Shown: positions 51,767-60,096 of the stretch, in pieces
Numbering within the stretch: position 1 is the first letter of the stretch
Layout: each line of letters begins with the position of its first letter
Program-made: the position numbers and the translations under genes
Source: Streptomyces geranii
GTDB taxonomy: Bacteria > Actinomycetota > Actinomycetes > Streptomycetales > Streptomycetaceae
DNA: 64,000 nucleotides
NCBI RefSeq assembly: GCF_002954775.1
Contig: NZ_PJME01000005.1
Coordinates: 248,001 to 312,000, forward strand
Reading direction: 5' to 3'
The notes under the pieces: model-generated
Database searches by the model: none
Seen by the model: the letters and a program-made list of their open reading frames with translations, nothing else
What the model was told of the DNA's origin: nothing

Positions 51767-54613
51767 ATGTCCGAACCCGTCCAGCGGAGAACCCTGCTCA
51801 AACTGGCCGCCGGCACCGCCGCCACAGGCTGGCTGTGGCAGGCCGGGTCGCCCGCGTATGCCGCCGGGAGCACGGGAGCCGGGGCCGCGTGTGCCCTCGA
51901 CACCCTGGTCCTCGGGAACACCTCCTCCGAGACCGCCCACGGGCTCGCCGCGACGCTCTCGGACGTCGTGACCGGCGGCCTCGGTCAGGCGGCCCGTGTG
52001 CTCAACCCGCCGCAGACGGCGGGCTTCTGGGGCGGCACGCTGAAGGCTGACCTGGTCTGCCGGCCCTCGGGGCCGACGTACGTGACGATCAAGCTGTGGG
52101 GTTCGGAGCACGGTGAGGAGCTGGGCCGGCTGCAGCTCTTCGCGGAGGGCAAGCAGGTGGGCCACTACCACCTGGGCGCGGTGGACCCGCTCGACATCCC
52201 CGCCGAGGACGCGCGCACGCCCGAGCGCTTCTACTTCCACACGCTCGCCCTGCCCGCCGAACTCACCGCGGGCAAGCGGAAGGTGAGCCTGGAGATCCGT
52301 TCCATGGGCCGGATCGCGGGCTACGCGCAGTCGGCCGCCGACTACTACAAGGACATGACCGGCCCGAGCCGCACGGTCTACCGCCTCTACACCCACGACG
52401 AGCCGTACTTCGAGCCCACCGCCGTCGACATCACCGGCGCACTCCCGGCACCCGTCTACCGCACCTCCCCCGGCAGCGAGATCGTCGGCACGATCAACAC
52501 GCGGGTCGTCGCCCAGGCCGCCGCCGAGGCGTCCCGCACCTCCCCTCAACTCGACCTGTGGTACCTGGAGTTCCTGGCCCGCGCCTACGCGATGCCCAGC
52601 ACCGCCGCGTACGGCAACAGCGCGGTGCCGGGGCAGATCACCAGCAGCCTTGACGCCATCTACTGGAAGTACCTGTCCGACGTCACCGTGATGACCAACT
52701 CCAGTCAGCAGTGGATGGGGCTCGGCCGGGCGGGGCTCGTACTGCTGGCGCTCGCCGACGAGTTGGCGCCCCTGCTCGACGAGCCGGTCATCGGCTCACC
52801 CGGCGCGATCTCCAACCCCGGCTTCGAGTACGGCACTTCGGGCTGGCGTTCCGCGAACTGGGCGGGCTCCGGCACCACATCCCGGGACACCGGCGTCCAC
52901 CGCACCGGCACCGCCTCCGCGAAGGTGACCATCCCGACCTCCGGCACGGTCGGCTGGGTGACCTCGGCCAAGATCCCCGTGGACCAGGGCACTTACACCT
53001 ACGGCGCCTGGATCAGGACCGACGGCGTCGGCACGAACAAGGCCTATCTGGACGTCCTGTTCTTCAACGCGAGCGGCGGACTCGTCGGCGGGGACAACAA
53101 GTTCTACGCCTCCGCCGGCACCCATGACTGGGAGCAGGTGACCGCCCGGCTCACCACACCCGCGACGGCCACGCAGATCGAGATCCATCTGCGGCTGGAG
53201 GGCGCGGGCACCGCCTGGTTCGACGACCTGACCCTCACTCCGCCCGCTGGTTCCTCCTACGTGCCGGTCATCCGCCGGGCCGCCTGGACGAAACTGCTCC
53301 TCGACAGCCGCGAGTACTGGCGGCAGCACTTCCCGCAGTACACCAACCAGGCCATCATCTGCGCCCTCGGCCTCTATCTCGCCGACCGTGGCCTGACCTG
53401 GCTCGGCTCCGACCGGGCCTGGGGCGAGACCAAGGCCCGCGGCTACCTCTACCAGTCCCTCGGCCTGACCCCCTGGCTCGGCCCGGAGAACGCGGACGGC
53501 ACCCCGACCGAGCCCCTGGGCGGCTCCTACTACCAGGTCACCAGGAAGGGCATCTCCAAGGAGCTGGGCTACGCCGGCAACTACGGCGAACTCCAGGACT
53601 GGCTCTCCCTCGTCCACGACGCGGTGACCGGCATCGGCGGCGTCCAGGACGACGAACTCCACGCCCATCTGGTGAAGATGACCAAGGTCCGCGGCATCTT
53701 CCACCATCCCGCGCTGGACGCCGACGGCTTCCGCACCATGCGCATCGAGGCCGTGACCGGCTGGCGGGACGCGGAATACCCCGGCAAGGTCTCCTACGAC
53801 GAGGGCGACAAGTGGGACGGCCACCCCATGCGCCTCGCCGCCCTGCTCAAGGACCCCGACCTCACCGCCTACGCCCGCCAGTCCCTCGACGAGGGCCAGG
53901 TCTTCGAGGTCCTCAAGGAGACGTACGACCTCGGCGCCTCCGCCCGCACCAACCTCAACCTCCTGTCCACCGCCGACGACTACGCGTACGTCAGTCAGGC
54001 CCCGGCGAGTGCCACACGGCTCCCCATGACGCCGGGGGCGCCCGACTTCGTCTTCTCCGACGAGGAGAACGGCCTGGTCGCCGTCAAGCACGGCGACGAG
54101 ATCCTCTACGCCTCCCTGTACTGGCGGGCCCGCTGGGGGATCAACCGGCTCGCGCGCGTCCACCACCTCACGGCCGAGGGCGTCGAGCGGTCCGCGACGG
54201 TCTGGCAGGACGTGGACTACGTCCCCGACGGGCGGTCCTTCGCCGAACCCGACTGGGTCAACTTCGAGTTCGGCGTCGGCGACCTCGTCATCCCCGACGG
54301 CGGGTTCGCACCGCCCGGCGACACCCTGCACCAGGCCTTCGCCGGCCAGGTGCTGCCGCTGGCCAAGGCTCCGGACGACGTGCCGCAGATCCCGGCGGGC
54401 ACGGAGAGCCCGTTCGCCGGGCGGGCCTCCTTCTACCGGTGTCAGTACGGCCCGTACCTGATCGGCATGAACACCACCACCGACCGCACCTACACGCTCG
54501 CCACCAAGGACTTCGGCCCCTCCGACGACCTCGTCACCGGCGCCCGGGTGGGCACCGGCAAGCGGGTACGGGTCGAGCCCGGGCACACCGTGGTACTGCG
54601 CCGCCGCCGCTGA
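51767..54613 (+). CDS. Tat-exported carbohydrate-active protein with an inserted CBM
   Basis: A 948-residue secreted protein of a Streptomyces family of unknown exact activity. A twin-arginine signal (QRRTLLKLAAG, Arg7-Arg8) is followed by a beta-sandwich-like region (about 40-240), an alpha-helical catalytic-like body (about 250-345 and 495-750, toroid-type with GLGRAGLVLL and DAVTGIGGVQDDE) and a C-terminal beta region (750-940). A CenC-like carbohydrate-binding module is inserted at about 347-490 (SNPGFEYGTSGWRS ... AWFDDLTLTPP). The fold looks like a polysaccharide lyase. ATG 51767 has AAGGAAG 7 bases upstream; the much longer open frame upstream runs through repeats. Confidence 0.8.
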   Translation: MSEPVQRRTLLKLAAGTAATGWLWQAGSPAYAAGSTGAGAACALDTLVLGNTSSETAHGLAATLSDVVTGGLGQAARVLNPPQTAGFWGGTLKADLVCRPSGPTYVTIKLWGSEHGEELGRLQLFAEGKQVGHYHLGAVDPLDIPAEDARTPERFYFHTLALPAELTAGKRKVSLEIRSMGRIAGYAQSAADYYKDMTGPSRTVYRLYTHDEPYFEPTAVDITGALPAPVYRTSPGSEIVGTINTRVVAQAAAEASRTSPQLDLWYLEFLARAYAMPSTAAYGNSAVPGQITSSLDAIYWKYLSDVTVMTNSSQQWMGLGRAGLVLLALADELAPLLDEPVIGSPGAISNPGFEYGTSGWRSANWAGSGTTSRDTGVHRTGTASAKVTIPTSGTVGWVTSAKIPVDQGTYTYGAWIRTDGVGTNKAYLDVLFFNASGGLVGGDNKFYASAGTHDWEQVTARLTTPATATQIEIHLRLEGAGTAWFDDLTLTPPAGSSYVPVIRRAAWTKLLLDSREYWRQHFPQYTNQAIICALGLYLADRGLTWLGSDRAWGETKARGYLYQSLGLTPWLGPENADGTPTEPLGGSYYQVTRKGISKELGYAGNYGELQDWLSLVHDAVTGIGGVQDDELHAHLVKMTKVRGIFHHPALDADGFRTMRIEAVTGWRDAEYPGKVSYDEGDKWDGHPMRLAALLKDPDLTAYARQSLDEGQVFEVLKETYDLGASARTNLNLLSTADDYAYVSQAPASATRLPMTPGAPDFVFSDEENGLVAVKHGDEILYASLYWRARWGINRLARVHHLTAEGVERSATVWQDVDYVPDGRSFAEPDWVNFEFGVGDLVIPDGGFAPPGDTLHQAFAGQVLPLAKAPDDVPQIPAGTESPFAGRASFYRCQYGPYLIGMNTTTDRTYTLATKDFGPSDDLVTGARVGTGKRVRVEPGHTVVLRRRR

Positions 54614-54620
54614 GCCGAGA

Positions 54621-54647
54621 TGGAGGGCGGGTGCCTCCCGCCCTCCA
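54621..54647 (+). terminator. Hairpin terminator
   Basis: TGGAGGGCGGG pairs with CCCGCCCTCCA across a 5-base loop, 7 bases after the stop of the Tat-exported protein gene. A perfect 11-bp GC-rich stem with no T tract. Confidence 0.8.
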
Positions 54648-54676
54648 CCCGGTGCGCGCGCCTCGGCCACCGTTCC

Positions 54677-54772
54677 GACCAGGACCAGGACCAGGACCAG
54701 GACCAGCATCGGGACCAGGGCCAGGATCGGGGTCGGGATCAGGATCAGGAGCAAGACCGGGGCCAGGATCAT
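54677..54772 (+). repeat. Hexanucleotide GACCAG tandem repeat
   Basis: Five perfect GACCAG units (54677-54706) are followed by about eleven degenerate G-R-N-C-R-G units. The array lies between two convergent gene ends. The reverse frame would give a hydrophobic Val-Leu run, which is a repeat artefact and not a gene. Confidence 0.85.
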
Positions 54773-54832
54773 GACGCGGACCGTCCCCTCGGCTCCCCCG
54801 GGCTCACCCGGTCAGCCGCCCGACCGGCTCGC

Positions 54833-56245
54833 TCAGTCCGCGCCGACCGGGTGCCCACGCTCCGGCTTGCCCGCCGGACCGGCGAACTCGGCCTGGACCG
54901 GGGCATCTTCCTGGGCCGCCGCCGTGTCGTCCGGGTCCGGTACGAAGACGACCTCGCCGTTCAGCACCTGCTTCGCGCGCGTGGTGTCCAGCGCGCCCTC
55001 CCAGCGGGAGACCGCGAAGGCGGCGACGCAGTTGCCGAGGAGGTTGGTGGCCACCCGCATCGAGTCCATGATGCGGTCCACGCCCAGCAGCAGGGCGACG
55101 GCACCGGCGGGTATGACCCCGAGCGCGGAGGCGGTCGCGGACAGGGCGAGGAAGGCCGAGCCCGGTACGCCCGCCATGCCCTTGCTGGTGAGCATGAGCA
55201 TCAGTACGACGGTCACCTGCTGGCCGAGGGTGAGGTCGACGCCCACGGCCTGGGCTATGAACAGGGTCGCGATGGAGAGGTAGATGGAGGCGCCGTCGAG
55301 GTTGAAGGAGTAGCCGGTGGGCACGACGAGGCCCACGGCGTCGTCACGGCAGCCCGCGTGCCGCAGCTTCTGCATCATCCGCGGCATCACGGTCTCGCTG
55401 GAGGCGGTGCCGAGCGCGAGCAGCATCTCCTCTCGGGTGTAGCGGACGAACTTCCACAGGCTGAGCCCGGTGAACGCCTTGAGCGCCACCGCGAGCAGCA
55501 GCAGGAACAGCAGCGCGACGGCATAGCAGACACCGATGAGCTTGCCGTAGGTCGACATCACGCCCAGTCCGTACTCACCGACCAGGTGGGCGGTCGCGCC
55601 GAAGACGGCGAGGGGCGCGAGCCGCATGACGAAGCCGACGATCGCGAAGACGATCTCCTGGACCTGGTTGATGGCCGGCAGGATCGCGGGCACCTTGGTG
55701 AGGCCCAGGTGGAGCAGGGCCGCGCCGACCAGGCAGGCCAGCACCAGGACTTGGAGCAGGGAGTTCTCGGCGAAGGCGCCCACCGCGCTCTCCGGGAGGG
55801 CGTGCAGGATGAACTCGCTGGTCGACGGCAGGGTTCCGCCGCCCGTCCTCGCGTCGACGGAGGAGGTGTCCAGCTTCGACGGATCCACGTTCATCCCCGC
55901 GCCGGGCTGGACGAGGTTGGCCGCGAGCAGCCCGAGGACGAGGGCGAAGGTGGTGGCCACCTCGAACCAGATCAGGGCCTTGAGGCCGATGCGGCCGAAG
56001 GCGCGCAGATTTCCGGCGTGGGCGATGCCGGTGACCACCACACAGAACACCAGCGGTGCGATGACCGCCTTGATCAGCCTCACGAAGCCGTCGCCGAGCG
56101 GCTGGACGGCGGTGCCCAGGTCGGGCCACAGCCGTCCGACGACGACTCCGAGGACCAGGGCGCAGGCGACCTGGGTGAACAGCGAGGTACGCAGGTGACG
56201 TGCGGCGCGTCGCGACAGGGACGGTACGGACAGCGGCACAGGCAT
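54833..56245 (-). CDS. dctA: C4-dicarboxylate/proton-sodium symporter, DctA type
   Basis: A 470-residue member of the DAACS symporter family (glutamate/aspartate/dicarboxylate). Eight transmembrane helices and two hairpins; signatures include the Ser-rich HP1 tip (GTASSETVMPRMM), the TM7 motif GYSFNLDGASIY and HP2-side MLTSKGMAGVPGSAFL. These residues bind the substrate carboxylates and cations. It imports succinate, fumarate, malate or aspartate. A C-terminal tail of about 30 hydrophilic residues follows the last helix. It has a short gap to the convergent repeat region. Confidence 0.93.
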   Translation of the reverse strand: MPVPLSVPSLSRRAARHLRTSLFTQVACALVLGVVVGRLWPDLGTAVQPLGDGFVRLIKAVIAPLVFCVVVTGIAHAGNLRAFGRIGLKALIWFEVATTFALVLGLLAANLVQPGAGMNVDPSKLDTSSVDARTGGGTLPSTSEFILHALPESAVGAFAENSLLQVLVLACLVGAALLHLGLTKVPAILPAINQVQEIVFAIVGFVMRLAPLAVFGATAHLVGEYGLGVMSTYGKLIGVCYAVALLFLLLLAVALKAFTGLSLWKFVRYTREEMLLALGTASSETVMPRMMQKLRHAGCRDDAVGLVVPTGYSFNLDGASIYLSIATLFIAQAVGVDLTLGQQVTVVLMLMLTSKGMAGVPGSAFLALSATASALGVIPAGAVALLLGVDRIMDSMRVATNLLGNCVAAFAVSRWEGALDTTRAKQVLNGEVVFVPDPDDTAAAQEDAPVQAEFAGPAGKPERGHPVGAD

Positions 56246-56397
56246 TCTCCGATCCGAACTTCCATTCAGCGGAAGTTCATTTCCGCTTTGCGCCCGCCAC
56301 TATGGCCCACGCCGCGACATCACAGAACCCCGGTAACACTTCCAGATGGAAATATTGGACGTTCATCCAATGTGGCCGGGGCGTCCGCCTGCCGAGG

Positions 56398-57633
56398 TCA
56401 GCAGACCGGTACCCCGGGCACCTGGTTCTCCGGGACGCTGAGGTAGATGTTGGTCATGTAGCCGCCGTACTGCGGCAGTTGGGCCCACCAGTCGTTGACG
56501 TAGGGCGGTTCGCTGACCTGCTGGCCGCGCTTCTGGCAGCCGACCAGGACCTCGACACCGGCGGGCAGTGTCGTCATCGCGCCGGAGGCGGTCGTCGCCT
56601 GGGTGCGGACGCGGACCCCGCTGCCCCAGGTGCCGACCCATGTGCCGGACGGGCGGGAGGCACCGGGCACGTTCAGCGAACGGGTCAGCCGGCCGATGTC
56701 CGTGTAGGCCTTGCCGTACGTCGTACCGCTCGGGTGCAGGGTGAAGACCGCCACGATGGAACGGTCGCCCTGGCCCACCACACCTGTCGAGTGCAGTGCC
56801 GGACGGGAGAGGTCCACGGCGTCGGCGCCCGCCGCCGCCCGCGCGGCCGTCCCTGCGGGCTCCTGCTCGGCCTTCGCGGCCTTCCCGGCCTGTGCGGCCG
56901 TCGCCGCCGATGCCGTGCAGCCGCCCGAACTGAAGCCCGACCAGCCCTGCTTGACGGCCCAGGGGCGGTTGAAGGAGCCGGCGATACCGAAGTGCTGGTC
57001 GTAGCCGTCGGTGGCGCAGCGGGTGGACTGCCGCAGGTCGCCCATGACGTAGTCGCGGGTCGCCGCCGGCGCGGAGTCCAGCAGGTGGCGGTAGATCTTC
57101 ACGGTGTCCCGGGCCGACAGCGCCGTGTAGCCCCAGAAGCCGGGGTGGGTGGACGGCGGCCGGGCGGTGTCCGTCAGGCCGAGCCGGGTGACCATGCGGT
57201 CGACGATCGCCCCCGAGCCGTTGTTCGCCCAGAAGGTGCTCGCCGCCGTGTCGTCGCTGCCGCGCAGCATGGTGTCGATCCGGGCCCGGTCGGCGGCCGA
57301 CAGGGCGTCCGGGCTGCGGTTCCAGAGCACGTCCAGGGCGATCAGCAGCTTCACCACGGACGCGGACCGGAACTGCCCGGCGCTGTTCACCTGCTCGGTG
57401 AACGTGCCGGTCTGGCGGTCGAAGACGGCGACACCCGCCGTCACCCCGGCGGGCACCTCGGCCTGGACCACCGCCGGGCTCGGCGAGGGGGACTCGGTGG
57501 AGGCGACGGATACGGCGGAAGCGGTGGTGCACACGAGCGCGGTGAGGGCGGCGGCCAGCACGCCCGCTCGCACCGCGCCACGACGGGCGGACCGGACGAC
57601 GGCCCCGCCCCCTGCGCTGCTCAAGGTCATCAT
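56398..57633 (-). CDS. Secreted penicillin-binding-type serine hydrolase with C-terminal SH3/Cys domain
   Basis: A 411-residue exported protein. A long signal peptide (core about 21-42) is followed by a class A beta-lactamase-like hydrolase: nucleophile motif SVVK (92-95), SDD (126-128, in place of SDN) and KQG (228-230, the KTG equivalent). An Ala/Lys-rich stretch (240-272) interrupts the domain. The last ~80 residues (332-411) are an SH3-like domain shared with the next three genes: TWG-S-VRVR, a GCQKRG motif and a terminal Cys. It probably acts on D-Ala-containing peptides. ATG 57633 suits GAGG placement; 57639 or 57630 are possible. A terminator lies upstream. Confidence 0.85.
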   Translation of the reverse strand: MMTLSSAGGGAVVRSARRGAVRAGVLAAALTALVCTTASAVSVASTESPSPSPAVVQAEVPAGVTAGVAVFDRQTGTFTEQVNSAGQFRSASVVKLLIALDVLWNRSPDALSAADRARIDTMLRGSDDTAASTFWANNGSGAIVDRMVTRLGLTDTARPPSTHPGFWGYTALSARDTVKIYRHLLDSAPAATRDYVMGDLRQSTRCATDGYDQHFGIAGSFNRPWAVKQGWSGFSSGGCTASAATAAQAGKAAKAEQEPAGTAARAAAGADAVDLSRPALHSTGVVGQGDRSIVAVFTLHPSGTTYGKAYTDIGRLTRSLNVPGASRPSGTWVGTWGSGVRVRTQATTASGAMTTLPAGVEVLVGCQKRGQQVSEPPYVNDWWAQLPQYGGYMTNIYLSVPENQVPGVPVC

Positions 57634-57739
57634 GGTCATCCTCGGGATCGGTAGGGGTGGTGGAGGTGGAGGTGGAAGTGCGTCGCTCGCACTACAGGTA
57701 GGACGGGGTGACGTCCCTCGCCGTATGAGGCCCCGGACG

Positions 57740-57784
57740 CCGGATGCCCCCGGAACCTGTTGTCGAGGTCCCGGGGGCATCCGG
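57740..57784 (-). terminator. Strong terminator between the SH3 operon and the serine hydrolase gene
   Basis: CCGGATGCCCCCGG (57740-57753) pairs perfectly with CCGGGGGCATCCGG (57771-57784), and ACCT/AGGT inside the loop extends it. The stem begins 18 bases beyond the stop of the 139-residue SH3 protein gene and about 105 bases before the serine hydrolase start, so the latter probably has its own promoter. Confidence 0.9.
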
Positions 57785-57801
57785 TCGGTGCGAGCCGTCG
57801 T

Positions 57802-58221
57802 TCAGCAGGTCGGCAGACCCGTGTCCGGCTCGTCGTCGCCGCCTCCGACGAGGAAGATCTCGCTCATGTACGCGGACGGGGCCATGCCCACCGCCGGGGT
57901 CTTGACCCACCAGGTGTGCCAGTAGCCGCCGTACGTCGCCCGGCCGCCCTGTGTCTGGCACAGCACTCTGAGGAAGCCGCCGTCGGGTGACGTCGCGACG
58001 ACCTGGGCCTGCGAGTTGGGGGCGGCGCGCAGATTGACGTTCGACCCCCAGATCTGGCACAGGTAGGTGCCCGGGTAGTCCCGGTCGGGGACGCAGGGCG
58101 CCGAGTCGGCGGCCTGCGCGGACGAGGTGAGGCCGGGGGTGAGGAGCAGTCCGGTGGCCAGGGCGACCGCCGCGACCCCTCTCGTGCCGGTGCGGAACCG
58201 GCTCAGGGCGTCGGTCAGCAT
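57802..58221 (-). CDS. Small secreted SH3-like protein with C-terminal cysteine
   Basis: A 139-residue exported protein: signal peptide (about 1-37, ending SSAQAA) and then almost only the SH3-like domain, with no catalytic part. It has the shared features QIWGSNVNLR, a VLCQTQG motif, HTWWVKTP and SEIF, and ends LPTC with Cys as the last residue. It is the stand-alone version of the domain seen in three neighbouring hydrolases and may cap, recruit or regulate them on peptidoglycan. It overlaps the M23 gene by 7 bases, so translation is coupled. Confidence 0.85.
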   Translation of the reverse strand: MLTDALSRFRTGTRGVAAVALATGLLLTPGLTSSAQAADSAPCVPDRDYPGTYLCQIWGSNVNLRAAPNSQAQVVATSPDGGFLRVLCQTQGGRATYGGYWHTWWVKTPAVGMAPSAYMSEIFLVGGGDDEPDTGLPTC

Positions 58222-58991
58222 TCGCGGACCCCCGGCAGCCAGGCGGCGGGGTGGTCGATGTAGATGTTGGTGATGTAGCCGCCGAGCGCCGGGATGTAGG
58301 ACCAGGCGTCGTTGGTGTACCCCTCGGCGGTGACCGAGTCGCCGCGCTTCTGGCATTCCACGTAGACCGGCGTCGGCCCGGTCAGGGTGCGCACGACCGC
58401 GGCGTTCAGCCGGGCGTCCTGACGCACGCGGACCGAGGTGCCCCAGGTGCTGAAGTTGGTGCCCGGCGTCTCGCCACCGCCGCCCGGGGTGCACGGCAGG
58501 CCCACTCCGCGCGCCGACAGGTAGTCGACGGGGTTCATGCCCCGGCTGGCGGACGCCGATGCGTACGTCCTGAGGTGCAGGTGGTTGCCGCTGGAGTCGC
58601 CCTCGGAGCCCATGCGGGCGATGTGCTGACCGGCGGTCACCCGCTGGTTCACGGAGACGAGACGCTCGTACATGTGGCCGTACTCGGTGATGGTGCCGTC
58701 GTCGTGCCTGATACGGATCCACTGGCCGTAGCCGCTGGCGGGGCCGGAGGCGATGACGGTGCCCGCCCCGGTGGCGTAGATCGCCGTACCGCGGCTGTTG
58801 GCGATGTCGACGCCGTCGTGACCCGAGTGCCACCACTGGGTCACCGTGCCGGCGGCCGGGCAGGAACCGGTGGCCGCGGCGGCGGCGACCGGGGCGGCGT
58901 CGGCCGTGCCGGCCGCGAGCGGGACCAGCCCGGCCGCGGCGACCGTGGCGACGAACAGGCCGATGAACTTGGAGCGCTTGAGTGCGCGCAT
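58215..58991 (-). CDS. Secreted M23-family (LytM) endopeptidase with C-terminal SH3/Cys domain
   Basis: A 258-residue exported peptidoglycan endopeptidase. The signal peptide ends near TADAA (residue 33). The zinc site of the M23 fold is complete: His58 and Asp62 in HSGHDGVD, His106 in YGHMY, and His137/His139 in NHLHLR. A linker (Pro/Gly) leads to the SH3-like domain at 180-258: STWGTSVRVR, VECQKRG, AEGYTNDAWSYIP, NIYIDHPAAWLPG and terminal Cys258. It should cut peptide cross-bridges. Start ATG 58991. Overlaps the next gene. Confidence 0.93.
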   Translation of the reverse strand: MRALKRSKFIGLFVATVAAAGLVPLAAGTADAAPVAAAAATGSCPAAGTVTQWWHSGHDGVDIANSRGTAIYATGAGTVIASGPASGYGQWIRIRHDDGTITEYGHMYERLVSVNQRVTAGQHIARMGSEGDSSGNHLHLRTYASASASRGMNPVDYLSARGVGLPCTPGGGGETPGTNFSTWGTSVRVRQDARLNAAVVRTLTGPTPVYVECQKRGDSVTAEGYTNDAWSYIPALGGYITNIYIDHPAAWLPGVREC

Positions 58992-59059
58992 GGCGGAGTC
59001 TCCTCTGTGAGGGGTGTGAGTGATGCGATGGAGCTGAGGGAAGCGGTGGATCGGGTGGA

Positions 59060-59935
59060 TCAGCAGGTGGGGACCCCGGGCAGCCAGGCCGCCGGGTCGT
59101 TGATGTAGATGTTCGAGATCCAGGCCTTGTACTTCGGCAGGTAGGACCAGGCGTCGTTGCTGTAGCCCTCGGCGTTGACCAGCTCGCCGTGCACCTGGCA
59201 GAGCACGTCCACCGCCGTGGGGCCGGGCAGCCGGGTCACCGGGGGCTTCTGGGTGCCGGACTCCGGACGGAGGCTCACATTGGTGCCCCAGGTCATGAAC
59301 CGCTTCGTGCCCGCGGGCGGCTGTTCCGTACCGGCGATGCGCAGGGCGCCCGCGTACTGCGAGTTCAGGCGCACGTCACTGACCATCACGAGCGTCCCGG
59401 ACTCCCGGGCCTCGACCATCTTGCCGTTGCCGAGATAGATGGCGATGTGGTGCACGCTGCCGAGGTTGGCCGGGTCCGACCCCCACAGCAGCAGATCGCC
59501 CGGCTGCAGCGGAGCGATCCCCTGGGCGCGGCTGAACCGGGCGGTGGCGCCGCTCCACTGGGCCTGGTTCCACGAACCCTCGGGCAGGGCGATGCCCGCG
59601 CCCTGCCAGGCCGCGTACTGCACGAGGTGCGAGCAGTCGAAGCCCCGCACCTGGCTGTCGTGGGCGCCGGGGCCGCCGCCGGGGTAGTCCTGCCCGTACG
59701 TCGGCCCGTGGATGGAGCCGCCGCCCCACGAGTAGGGCACGCCGATCTGTGTGCACGCGGCGTTGACGATGGCCTGTGCCTGGGCGGAGGCGCTCGCCAG
59801 GGGACGGCAGTCGGCGGCGGCCACCGCCTCCGAGGCGAGTGGCGATGCGGCGGCCATCGCCGTGCCCGTACAGGTCAGTGTGGTGGCGAGCAGCAGTCCT
59901 CCCGCCATCGCGAGAGTGCGGTCGGTACGGCGCAT
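59060..59935 (-). CDS. Secreted NlpC/P60 peptidase with C-terminal SH3/Cys domain
   Basis: A 291-residue exported cysteine peptidase. Signal peptide to about residue 30. The NlpC/P60 domain has the YSWGGGS motif, the nucleophile Cys101 in RGFDCSHLVQYAAW, LQPGDLLLWG and the catalytic His in VHHIAIYLG (162-163). The C-terminal ~80 residues carry the shared SH3-like domain: MTWGTNVSLR, VLCQVHG, AEGYSNDAWSYLP, NIYINDPAAWLPG and a final Cys. It should cut gamma-D-Glu-diaminopimelate bonds. ATG 59935 is chosen: AGGGGG lies 7 bases upstream, and longer starts have no ribosome site. Confidence 0.92.
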   Translation of the reverse strand: MRRTDRTLAMAGGLLLATTLTCTGTAMAAASPLASEAVAAADCRPLASASAQAQAIVNAACTQIGVPYSWGGGSIHGPTYGQDYPGGGPGAHDSQVRGFDCSHLVQYAAWQGAGIALPEGSWNQAQWSGATARFSRAQGIAPLQPGDLLLWGSDPANLGSVHHIAIYLGNGKMVEARESGTLVMVSDVRLNSQYAGALRIAGTEQPPAGTKRFMTWGTNVSLRPESGTQKPPVTRLPGPTAVDVLCQVHGELVNAEGYSNDAWSYLPKYKAWISNIYINDPAAWLPGVPTC

Positions 59936-60096
59936 GGGGTTCCCCCTTGTGTGGTCGGCGCGAAGTGCGCGGGTGCTGTACGGGTGGGCGGCATCCGGCA
60001 GTTGGTCGGGCTGCCTCGTGTCGTCGTACGTGTCGTCGGTGTGAGTGTGGTCGGCGGGTGTCATGGAGCAGGAGATCGGCACGCGGCGGGCGGTTC

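Noticed and set aside
50927..54613. 1228-codon version of the Tat-exported protein with a long N-terminus
   Set aside because: The first 280 codons run through 19-bp and ~35-bp repeats that are open in all frames. The Tat signal and the AAGGAAG ribosome site fix the start at 51767.
52796..54772. - strand protein starting with a Val-Leu-rich membrane segment
   Set aside because: The hydrophobic run is the reverse reading of the GACCAG hexamer array, and the rest is antisense to the Tat-exported protein gene.
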